NCBI GenBank assembly: GCA_034509425.1
Contig: JAVTVJ010001748.1
Coordinates: 1 to 64,000, forward strand
From: Eopsaltria australis
Lineage: Eukaryota; Chordata; Aves; Passeriformes; Petroicidae
DNA: 64,000 nt
Direction: 5' to 3'
Both the position numbers and the translations under genes were made by a program. Under the pieces are notes generated by a model that saw nothing but the letters and a program-made list of their open reading frames with translations, had not been told where the DNA came from and searched no databases. This document shows, in pieces, positions 12,546-22,091 of the stretch (within the stretch, counting starts at the first letter, position 1; every line of letters begins with the position of its first letter).

Positions 12546-14040
12546 GAAGAATGGGTGCTATTGCTAACTGTAACTACCACTAATTATTAAAACTAGTCAT
12601 CTGTGTACTGTTACTTTTTTCTCAAATCTTTCCTGTTCACCAGACAGAGAAAGCATATTTGACCTTTCAGACTAGAAAATGAGGCTCAGGAAACCGTTCA
12701 TCTTTTCGGCACAAAGAAGGCTGAAGATTGGCAATTCTATCCTTTCGTTCTTTATTATCTATAGAAAGAGGATGTAAACTTGGGACTGTATATCAGGATG
12801 GTGAGTCATGCTGATTAACAGATATTTAGCCGGGCTCATTTGCTTAACCTTAATGCTTGTCACGTCTTGCTACAAATTTCACTGTGCATTACAAAAGACT
12901 TGACATCACAGAAGTAATTATTCCAAAATGATCCTCATAGATTTAAAAAAAAACAGGTAATTTGGTCCTAAACACAACATTCTCTAATGAGAATGTTTCT
13001 GGGTGTGCAAATCCATAGTCATGTTTTATTTATAGCCTGCCTATGATTCATCATTAGAGTTTCTTTCAGATTTTGAAACAAAAATTGTTCTTCCATGCAT
13101 GAGTGTTTTTAGATAACCACAGCTGCTCCTCACTAGCTGCTGTTTCAATAGCAGAAAGCCTAACACTAGTATTCTTATGCATCTTTACTCCTATCTGCTC
13201 AAATTCAAACTTATTTCAACACACACAATCAATCCCATCATAAGGAATTCAGGAACCAGCCACCACATCCAGAATTTGGCTTGTCAGCAAAACCCCTTTT
13301 TGTTCCAAAGAGGAACAGCTGATGGAATGAAACTTTGCTGTTGGCTAGAAAGCTTTGAAAGGATTGTGCTGTCCCAGCTCTGCCCTGGCTGTGCCAAAAT
13401 GCCTCTGAAGATGTTTAAGGCAATTGTCAGAAACTCTGCTGGGTAGGCAGTAAAGAAAGGCAGGACATTACTTAGTCCTTCTGCTGCTTTGGCACTGAGG
13501 CAATTTGAATTTTTCTGTGTATTGCTTGCTGGGTGGTAAAAAGATGAATGGTCAAAAGTGATTTGTCATGGAAAAAATTATTTCAGGAGGTTTTGTGGTT
13601 GCAGTTAACATTTCTGCTCTCTTGATTTAAAAACCTTCTCTGCATTGGACAAGATAACAGGTCATTTAAGAAGCAGAGCTTGAGCTAAATATTTTCGGTA
13701 ATCATGTCACAAAAATAAATTTTGGTCATTTCCGCACACACATTTCTCCCTATATTTACCTAGTAAGGTTTGTTTCCACTGGGGTAAAACCCTGTTGAAC
13801 CTTCTGGGCTGCAGGGGTACTGTCTACCGACAGATGCTCTTGCACTTTCAGATACCATACCAGGCTATTATTATGCCCACATGTGCTCTTTCAGGATCTA
13901 ATCAGACTTGGATTGAGAGACTCTGAGTTAATGACCAGCTCACCTACTTTGGCATTTTTTACTGTGTACCTCTACAGACAACACTGGAGAAGTGAGACTA
14001 CAGCTTCACACATATGACTGGCATAGCCACATAGCACAAG
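12546..14040. other. Unannotated DNA
   Basis: No gene, LTR or LINE hallmark was recognised between the CR1 3' end and the 5' LTR of ERVL copy 2. Confidence 0.45.
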
Positions 14041-14577
14041 TGCTGTGTTTTGCTTTGGTAGCTGGCGTTGATAACAGACCAGTGTTTTGCTACTGCCAAG
14101 CAGTGCTGTCCCTCTGACATTCCTTCCCCCACTGAAGGGGATGGGGGTGGGATAGATCCTGGGAGGGGACACCAGCAGGCCAGCTGACCCCAGTCAGCCA
14201 AAGGGATATTCCATACCATATGACATCAGCTCAGATATATAAGGGAAGGAAGAGAGGAGGAGGAGGAGGCACTCAGGAATCATCCATGTTTGCCTCCTTG
14301 AACAACTGTCACGCGTGCTGAAGCCCTGCTTCCCAGAAAGTGTCTGGACATCGCTGCTGATGAGAAGTAGAGATTGATTGTTTTCCCTTCTTGCTCTTGC
14401 GCACGCAACTTTCAACTTGCTTGTTCTATTTTTTCCCCCCCCCCCGCTGTAATAAAACGTCCTTATCTTACCCTGGTAGTCTTTTTCAATATTATTCTCT
14501 CCCCTCTCCCAGTGGGAAAGGGAGTGATAGAGTGACTGAGTGGGCACCTGGCACCCAGCCAGGGTCAACCCACAACA
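14041..14577 (+). mobile_element. 5' LTR of ERVL copy 2
   Basis: A 537-bp block starting TGCTGTG and ending CCCACAACA. It contains TATATAAG near 14234, a C-rich run, and AATAAA at 14451. The matching copy at 21556-22091 and the primer-binding site 7 bp downstream identify it. The left edge is taken where similarity to the 3' copy begins. ACAAG precedes it and also overlaps the right edge of the 3' copy (22089-22093), so the exact terminus is ambiguous by a few bases. Confidence 0.88.
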
Positions 14578-14584
14578 GTCTCTT

Positions 14585-14602
14585 TGGCGCCCGATGTTGG
14601 GC
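14585..14602 (+). promoter_or_regulatory. Primer-binding site, tRNA-Lys-like
   Basis: TGGCGCCCGATGTTGGGC lies 7 bp after the 5' LTR. Compared with the remembered complement of the tRNA-Lys(CUU) 3' end it matches 15 of 18 bases, including the first eight. The mismatches could be decay, or a different lysine isoacceptor or primer. Confidence 0.75.
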
Positions 14603-14615
14603 GAGATAAAGGCAG

Positions 14616-14617
<2 letters not shown>

Positions 14618-14650
<33 letters not shown>
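14618..14650. repeat. (AT)n microsatellite in ERVL leader
   Basis: About 16 uninterrupted AT units lie between the primer-binding site and gag. Confidence 0.95.
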
Positions 14651-14652
<2 letters not shown>

Positions 14653-15391
14653 CATGCTCTAGTAATTACCAATAGCAGCACTCAAGTAGTAAGCTCCTGA
14701 GTGGCATACGGCCTTCGGCTGCCACACTGCTTATCTTCGTTTTGCTAAGTTTTGGAATATGTTGAAACAAACAATGACTGTGAATGAATAGAACTCCTTC
14801 TCTCTGCCCTAGGTGAATTTGAGTATGGATGATCTTTTACTGCAGGCTCCCATGATTACTGTCAACCCTTATATAAGCTTCCTGATATTATTAATAATAT
14901 TAGCCAACACTGTTGTTACCTTATGGAATTCATGGAAATTGTCATCTCCCTGGTACAGAAGGAAACAACCCTTGGGTGAGGAGCTGTTAAAATCTGCCCT
15001 GAGGTACCCAGTTCCTGGGTGGAAAGGTATATGGAGGGATTTGGGCAGGTTCCTAGGGCGGTTATCACCTCCCATTGCCTGGGAGTTTACTCCTGAAGAG
15101 GTAAATAACCCTAACAAACTGGCCCATTGGCTGACAGAAGGGTGCCTCGTTTACTCCCACTAATGCGAACAGCTTCTCGCCCTGTACTGGGGGCTGGCCT
15201 GGGCCTACTGGGCCTCTGTTCAATATTCTCAGAGGACTGTGGTTGAGGCAGGAACTCAAACTGTGCCTGAGGACACTATAGCTGAGACAGGGACACAAAC
15301 TACAACTATAGCTGAGGCAGGGATACAAACCACAACAACTATGTCTAAGATAGGAACCCAAACCACAACTACAGTAATTGCCCCAGTAGTG

Positions 15392-15407
15392 AAAAAAAAA
15401 AAAAAAA
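15392..15407 (+). repeat. A16 homopolymer in gag
   Basis: Sixteen consecutive A residues sit where the gag reading frame changes. The upstream TQT repeat frame and the downstream acidic/capsid frame differ by one position, so a length change here most simply explains the frameshift. Confidence 0.9.
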
Positions 15408-15897
15408 TGGACAAGGCAAGTTTCAGGCCGATTAGTAAGAGAAGAAGAAGAAGAGGAAGAAGAGATGGGGCTAGATCAAGAGGCAGGTCCCTCAGCAAAG
15501 GAATCGAAGGGAGTGAGGCAGATTAAACAGGAAACCGAAGCTACTCAGTCCCTGACCCCATCAGAACTTCGAGATCTGTGAAAGGATTACAGCCGCCAGT
15601 CAGGTGAGAGGATTCCTGCATGGCTGCTGCGATGCTGGGATAATGGGGCCGATAGTCAGCAGTTAGAAGGTCATGAAGCCCAACAGCTGGGATCCCTTTC
15701 CAAGGATTGGGAAATTAAAAGAGGACTTGCAAAGGAAGGAGCAATTTGTAGCCTCTGGAGACAGCTTCTTTCAAGCGTGAAGGCAAGATATCCTTTTAAG
15801 GAAGATCTTGTAAAGTCCCCAGGGAAGTGGACCAATGTGGATGAAGGTATCCAGTACTTGAGAGAATTAGCAGTGCTGGAAATTGTCTATAGTGACC

Positions 15898-16563
15898 TGT
15901 AAGAGTCTGGACGGAAGTCCCTCATCTGCCTCACGACCATCTACAGAAGCAGAGGCTGAAAACCCAGAGACCCTAAGAGGGGAAAAGGACTTTTGCACAA
16001 TGAAATCCGGCCAGATCCGGGTGGGGTGCCTGCCAGATGCCCAGGTGTATTGCAGAGGCGTGCTGACACATGCCCGTGGAAACGTGCCGCTCGGCTAACG
16101 GGGTGGAAAGGACTGCACAAGGACTATATGTTTTGTACACTTGCACCTGCACCCTGAAACAATGGGCCCTACTCCCCCACCTCCTGGCCATTTGCCCCTC
16201 ACCTCTGGAGGGATTGCCTCATCTCTTGGTTATCTGCCCCTCGCTTTCGAAAATACTATAAAGAGACTCTCAAAAGGTACCCCTACAAGATCTCCCTACG
16301 GACGAGACGGAATCCATCGGATCCGGACAACGAGGACTTTGTCGTGCCGTGGTAGCTATTAACCCCCTTCCTTTTTCTCTCTCTTTCAACTCTACATCTC
16401 TCTCTCTCTCTCTCTCTCCTATTGCATAACCGTGTTGTTGGCACTCAATAAAGGTGCTTTTGATTTTGATTAAAGCAAAAATACTTGTCCCTGTTTTCTT
16501 TTGCACTCTGAGATTCAAAGTAACGAGCCATCACGACCCCGCTTCTGTTAGCGGATCATGACA
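15898..16563 (+). mobile_element. Solo LTR in ERVL gag (TGACC duplication)
   Basis: A 666-bp segment with ends TGTAAGAG and CATGACA is bounded by perfect 5-bp TGACC copies (15893-15897 and 16564-16568). Gag similarity stops and resumes exactly at these points. It contains a (CT)n tract near 16390 and AATAAA near 16448, so it points plus. No internal retroviral sequence accompanies it. Confidence 0.92.
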
Positions 16564-17152
16564 TGACCTAAAGAATGGTAGCATCACCAAAGATCCAGAG
16601 GATGTCCCTTGTACACTTGCCATGTGGAGGAAGGTGGTTCAAGGTGCCCCTTCATCATATTCCAGCAGCTTGGTGGCACTTTATTATCCACAAATGGATA
16701 CACCAACTGTAGAGTTGGCGTCCTCCTGGCTCCGAAATGTAGAAGAAACTCTGGGTACTCCCTCATCCCTGCAAGCCACCACCCCAACTTTTAGAGGCAG
16801 CCCAAGGGATCGCTCCTCTCCAACCCCAGTCAGAGGGAAAGGAATCCCCAAGAACAGGCCATGTAACGAGCTCTGTTTTTTTCTGCATGAGCATGGAGAG
16901 GACATGAGGAAATGGGATGGTGAACCCACCTCTAAGCTGAGCGCCCGGGTCCGAGAACTGAGTGGGAAGAGACCTGTTAAGAAGGGGCCGCCCAAGAAGA
17001 CTGTCAGTGTAGTTACCACAGAGAGACCAGAAGACAATCAGCGATCTCCCAGATATAAGAGAAATAAGACTGTTTCCTACAGTACTGAGGAGGGAACCTC
17101 TGATTTGGCATCACAAAGGTCAGACAGTGAATACTCTGACCAGGAACAGGAA

Positions 17153-17155
17153 TAG
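17153..17155 (+). other. Single UAG between gag and pol, same frame
   Basis: The gag C-terminal frame ends in UAG, and the protease-RT frame continues immediately without a frame change (bases AGG GTC CCT follow). Gammaretroviruses use read-through of such a UAG to make Gag-Pol. Whether this is a genuine read-through signal or a mutated sense codon cannot be settled here. Confidence 0.6.
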
Positions 17156-20100
17156 AGGGTCCCTGCCTCCGGCCAGGAGGAGGAAAGGGATGACCGGGTA
17201 TACTGGACGGTGTGGATTCAATGGCCTGGCACATCAGATCCACAGAAGTACAAAGCTTTAGTGGACACCGGTGCACAGTGTACACTGATGCCATCAAGGC
17301 ACAAGAGTGCAGAAGCCATCTGGATCTCTGGAGTGACAGGGGGATGCCAGGAGTTGTCGGTAGTAAAAGCTGAGGTGAGCTTAACAGGGGACAGATGGCA
17401 AAGGCACCCCATCGTGACTGGCCCAGAGGCCCCTTGTATCCTTGGCATCGACCACCTCAGGAGAGGGTATTTTAAGGATCCAAAGGGATATCGATGGGCC
17501 TTTGGCGTAGCTGCGGTGAATACAGAGAATATCAAACAGTTATCCACCCTGACTGGACTCTCAGAAGATTCCTTCATCGTAGGATTGCTGCAGGTGGAAG
17601 ATCAACAAGTACCGATTGCTACCAGGACAGTGCACTGGAGGCAGTATCGTACCAACCGGGACTCCGTGACTCCTATTCATGAACTAATTCGTCAACTGGA
17701 GAGCCAAGGAGTTATCAGCAGGACCCGCTCACCCTTCAACAGCCCCATATGGCCAGTGCTGAAGTCAAATGGGGAATGGCGGCTGACAGTGGACTATCGG
17801 GGCCTGAATGAAGTCACACCACCTCTAAGTGCTGCCGTACCAGACATGTTGGACCTCCAATATGAGCTAGAGTCAAAAGCAGCCAAATGGTATGCCGCGA
17901 TTGACATAGCTACTGCATTTTTCTCAGTCCCTCTGGCGGCCGAGTGCAGGCCACAATTTGCTTTCACTTGGAGGGGTGTCCAGTACACCTGGAACCGACT
18001 GCCCCAGGGGTGGAAACACAGCCCCACCATCTGCCATGGCCTGATCCAGGCTGCTCTGGAACAGGGTGGAGCTCCGGAACACCTGCAATATATTGATGAT
18101 ATCATTGTGTGGGGTGACACAGCAGGAGAAGTTTTTGAGAAAGAGAAGAAAATAATCCAAATTCTTCTGAAAGCTGATCTTGCCATAAAACAAAGTAACG
18201 TAAAGGGACCTGCACAGGAAATCCATTCCCTGGGAATAAAATGGCAGGATGGGCACCGTCACGTGCCTACAGAGGTGGTTGACAAAATTGCCAAAATGTC
18301 TCCACCAGCTAATAAGAAGGAAACACAAGCTTTCCTGGGCCTTGTAGGATTCTGGAGAATGCACATTCCAGGTTATAGTCAACTTGTGGGCCCCCTTTAT
18401 CGAGTGACCCGGAAGAAGAATAACTTCGACTGGGGCCCTGAGCAGAAGCAGGCCTTTGAGCAAATCAAACAGGAAATAGCTCGTGCGGTAGCTCTTGGGC
18501 CTGTTTGGACAGGACCAGATGTGCAAAATATACTCTACACTGCTGCCGGGGAGCAAGGCCTCACCTGGAGCCTCTGGCAGAGGACTGCAGGAGAAACCTG
18601 AGGCCGGCCATTAGGATTCTGGAGCTGGAGTTATCGGGGATCAGAAGCCCACAATACTCCAACTGAAAAAGAAATGCTAGCTGCTTATGAGGGGGTTCGA
18701 GCTGCCTCGGAAGTTGTTGGGACAGAAGCATGTCTCCTCTTGGCACCACGTTTGCCTGTCCTACACTGGATGTTCAAAGGAAACATTCCCTCCACACATC
18801 ATGCAACCAGTGCTACGTGGAGTAAGTGGGTGGCCTTAATTACACAACGAGCCCCAGTGGGAAAACCCAACTTCCCAGGAATCCTAGAAGAGATTTTGAG
18901 TTGGCCAGAAGCCAGAGATTTTGGAGCACTGTCTGAGAAGGTGACTCGTGCCCAAGAAGCACCACCATATAACGAAGTACCAGAAAACGAAAGAAAATAT
19001 GCTTTATTTACTGATGGATCCTGCCGAGTGACAGGAAACCATCGGAGGTGGAAAGCTGCTGTGTGGAATCCCACACGACAAGTCATTGAGGCTGCTGAAG
19101 GGGAAGGTGAATCAAGCCAGTTTGCAGAGGTGAAAGCCATCAATCTAGCCCTAGAGATTGCTGAGAGAGAAAAGTGGCCCATACTCTTATCTCTGTACTG
19201 ACTCCTGGATGGTGGCTAATGCCCTATGGGGATGGCTGCAGCAGTGGAAGAAAACCAACTGGCAGCGCAGGGGAAAACCCATCTGGGCTGCTGCATTATG
19301 GCAGGACATTGCTGCATGGATAGAAAACATGACTGTGAAAGTACGCCATGTAAATGCCCATGTGCCCTGAAGTCATGCCTCTGAGGAGCATCAAAACAAT
19401 GAACGGGTAGATAAGGCCACCAAAATTGGAATAGCTCAGGTGGACCTAGATTGGGAGAGAAAGGGTGAGCTATTTATAGCCCGATGGGCCCATGAAACAT
19501 CAGGGCATCTTGGAAGGGATGCAACATACAGATGGGCTCGTGATCGAGGGGTGGACCTGACCATGGAGGCCATCACACAGGTTATTCATCAGTGTGAAAC
19601 ATGCGCTGCCATCAAGCGAGCCACACGAGTGAAGCCTCTTTGGAGTGGAGGGCGGTGGCTGGGGCTCCAGTACGATGAAGCCTGGCAAATTGATTACATT
19701 GGGCCATTGCCACGAACACGCCAAGGCAAGAGTTACACCCTCACCATGGTGGAGGCCACAACTGGCTGGCTGGAAACACACCCAGTAAACCACGCCATGG
19801 CTCGGAACACAATTTCAGGTCCTGAAAGACACATTTTGTGGCGACATGGAACCCCAGATAGAATTGAGTCAGACAATGGGACTCATTTTCGAAATAATCT
19901 TATTAACTCCTGGGCAAAGAGGCATGGCATTAAGTGGATATATCATATTCCTTATCACCCACACGCCTCTGGGAAGATTGAAAGATATAATGGACTGTTA
20001 AAAACTATGCTATGGGCACTAGGTAATGGGGCATGGAAGCATTGGGATGTGAATTTGGCAGAAGCCACTTGGCTAGTCAATACTAGGGGATCTGTTAACC

Positions 20101-20330
20101 GCCCTGGTCCCACCCAAACTAAACCCTTAGACACTGTGGAGGGAGACAAGGTTCCTGCACTACACATAGGAAAGTGGCTGGGGAAGTCAGTGTGGGCTGC
20201 TTCCCCCATGGGGAAGGGCAAACCCATTCGAGGGATTGTCTTTGCCCAAGGACCTGGGTGCACTTGGTGGGTAATGCGGGAAGATGGGGAGACCCAGTGT
20301 GTGCCCCAAGGTGATTTAACCTTGGGGTAA
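17156..20330 (+). pseudogene. ERVL pol relic: PR-RT-RNase H-IN (copy 2)
   Basis: Domains in order: aspartic protease with active site LVDTGAQC (near 17259); reverse transcriptase with AAIDIATAFF and the YIDDIIVWG box near 18088-18117; connection; RNase H with ALFTDGSC, SSQFAEVKA and TDSW; and integrase from about 19440 with a HHCC region, WQIDYIG, ESDNGTHF and SGKIERYNG, so the D,D,E triad is intact. Lesions: TGA at 18599-18601, an extra base near 19187 that shifts the frame within RNase H, and TGA at 19368-19370 just before integrase. The integrase reading frame is otherwise open to the stop at 20328-20330. The product would have copied RNA to DNA and integrated it; it cannot be made intact from this sequence. 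Confidence 0.94.
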
Positions 20331-20600
20331 GAATAATGTATGTTGGAAGTTGTATGTTGCAGGATGTAAGTAGCAGAAGGGACATGAGCTGACGAAGAAC
20401 GAATTTCAGCGAGGAGCAAGAAAAAGGCCACAATGAACAGGGATGGTGCCAGTCCTCGACAATCAAGTTTACTATTCCTCCTGCCCTGACCCCACATTCT
20501 GCTGGAAATGGAGACCACGTGGAAGGATGCGAGAGGACAGGAGATAGTAGTTAATGTGATGGGGATGTTTTAAGGATGTAGCTTAAATTGCATGTTTGAG
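20331..20600 (+). other. Post-pol tail of ERVL copy 2
   Basis: Non-coding sequence follows the integrase stop, and no env domain is seen. The tail is cut by the LTR at 20601-21456 and resumes at 21462-21555, where AAGGGGTGGAAA (about 21504) resembles a polypurine tract but lies about 40 bp short of the similarity start of the 3' LTR. Confidence 0.6.
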
Positions 20601-21456
20601 TGTCAGAGACTGAAAATAGTTCATGCCTCAAACATTGATATAAAGTTTTGATCAGAGAAGCTTCCCTGAAGATATCTGTCTGGGACTTTGGACTGAGCTA
20701 AACTGCTGAGATTAGATAAAAGGAAAAGCCTATTGTTCAATCTCAGCCTGAGGGAAAGGAATTCGTCCACAGAAGCTGAAGTCACCAGCTGTACTGAGAA
20801 TCATTTCTGGCTGAGTTTGGAGTGGGGGACAAAGCACAGCTCACAGAAGCCACGTTTACACAGCCCTCCCCCAGCTGAAGGGGGGAGGAGGATGGCGTAA
20901 CCTCTGATCAGAGGCAATACACACTCATCCTCCAGTACACAAACTGGCCCAGCTGTGAAGCCTCCCCAACCCCACAAGCCACATCCACAGGACTCTCACG
21001 TGAAAGGCAGCTGAGGGGGAGTCACAATCTATCACAGACCCCCCCAAAGTGCTCCCCAGACGCCTTGCACCACAGGACTGCACGTGATGCAAGCAGAGTC
21101 TGCTGCTGGAAGCTGCCCCCTCCCCCAGGGGGACATGCCTGGACATTTCCACCTGGCCTGAGTGTATATTAACCCATGGCATTCTGTGCTTTTGGGGGGA
21201 CTTCCACCACCGAGACCAGCTGAAGAGGACATCAGGACACCAGTGGGACCCACGGAGTGGTGATACTTCTTTGTCCCTGTTCCTCTCTGTCCCCCCCATT
21301 TTCCTCTCTACTCTCCCTTTTCTCCCCTCTTCTCTCTCTCTCTCTCTCATATTTACTAACAAATAAAACCCATACTATTGATTGGCATATGGTCTCGCTT
21401 GTACCTTAATTCGGGCAGAGATACCTCTAAAGAACTTTAATAATTAGATCGTAACA
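20601..21456 (+). mobile_element. Solo LTR after ERVL pol
   Basis: An 856-bp segment with ends TGTCAGAG and CGTAACA, flanked by TTGAG (20596-20600) and GTGAG (21457-21461), a 5-bp duplication with one mismatch. A (CT)n tract near 21330 and AATAAA near 21362 put the 3' end on the right, so it is plus oriented. The family differs from the others here. Confidence 0.78.
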
Positions 21457-21555
21457 GTGAGTAGGAAAGGATTTCTGAGCATGATGCAAATGGTATGGAA
21501 TAAGGGGTGGAAATTGTATTGGGTCTGACTGGGGTAGAGCTCTAAGCCCTTACAG

Positions 21556-22091
21556 TGCTGTGCTTTGCTTTGGTAGCTGGCGTTGATAACAGACCAGTGT
21601 TTTGCTACTGCCAAGCAGTGCTGTCCCTCTGACATTCCTTCCCCCACTGAAGGGGATGGGGGTGGGATAGATCCTGGGAGGGGACACAAGCAGGCCAGCT
21701 GACCCCAGTCAGCCAAAGGGATATTCCATACCATATGACATCAGCTCAGATACATAAGGGAAGGAAGAGAGGAGGAGGAGGAGGAGGCACTCAGGAATCA
21801 TCCATGTTTGCCTTCTTGAACAACCGTCACACATGCTGAAGCCCTGCTTCCCAGAAAGTGTCCGGACATCTCTGCTGATGAGAAGTAGAGATTGACTGTT
21901 TTTCTACTCTGCTCTTGCATGTGCAACTCTCAGCTTGCTTGTTCTATTCCCGGCCCCCCGCTGTAATAAAACTGCCTTTTCGTACCCTGATAGTCTTTTT
22001 CAATATTATTCTCTCCCCTCTCCCAGTGGGAGAGGGAGTGATAGAGTGACTGAGTGGCCACCTGGCACCTGGCCGGGGTCAAGCCACGACA
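21556..22091 (+). mobile_element. 3' LTR of ERVL copy 2
   Basis: A 536-bp match to 14041-14577, with AATAAA near 21965 and terminal CCACGACA. The TATA-like TATATAAG of the 5' copy reads TACATAAG here. Host-like sequence follows. Confidence 0.9.

Larger units (their letters stand above)
14825..17155 (+). pseudogene. ERVL gag relic (copy 2)
   Basis: The first ATG at 14825 opens a protein whose residues about 14-36 are strongly hydrophobic (ISFLILLIILANTVVTLW), followed by a basic patch SWKL..WYRRKQ. A TAA at 15161-15163 interrupts; in the same frame the protein continues with four TQT/IQT-type repeats (about 15245-15370). A 16-base A run (15392-15407) then separates this frame from the next, which encodes an acidic run and a capsid-like region (SGERIPAWLLRCWDNGAD) containing a TGA near 15579. 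A solo LTR interrupts at 15898-16563. The C-terminal part (16622-17152) is basic and Ser/Pro-rich, with no CCHC zinc knuckle. It ends at UAG 17153-17155, in frame with pol. Confidence 0.8.
14041..22091 (+). mobile_element. ERVL-like provirus, near complete (copy 2)
   Basis: Two related LTRs (14041-14577 and 21556-22091) bracket a primer-binding site, gag, protease, reverse transcriptase, RNase H and integrase, with no env. Two later solo LTRs sit inside it (15898-16563 in gag; 20601-21456 after pol). The pol type, YIDD box and lack of env fit class III ERVL. The LTRs differ at about 30-35 positions by eye. Pol has only three visible lesions and keeps its catalytic residues, so it is better preserved than copy 1. 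Confidence 0.93.

Noticed and set aside
14599..14660. CRISPR-like or other array around the AT repeat
   Set aside because: A simple (AT)n microsatellite without spacers; the host is a vertebrate.
20331..21555. env gene in ERVL copy 2
   Set aside because: No signal peptide, CX6C or transmembrane subunit motif; most of the interval is a solo LTR.
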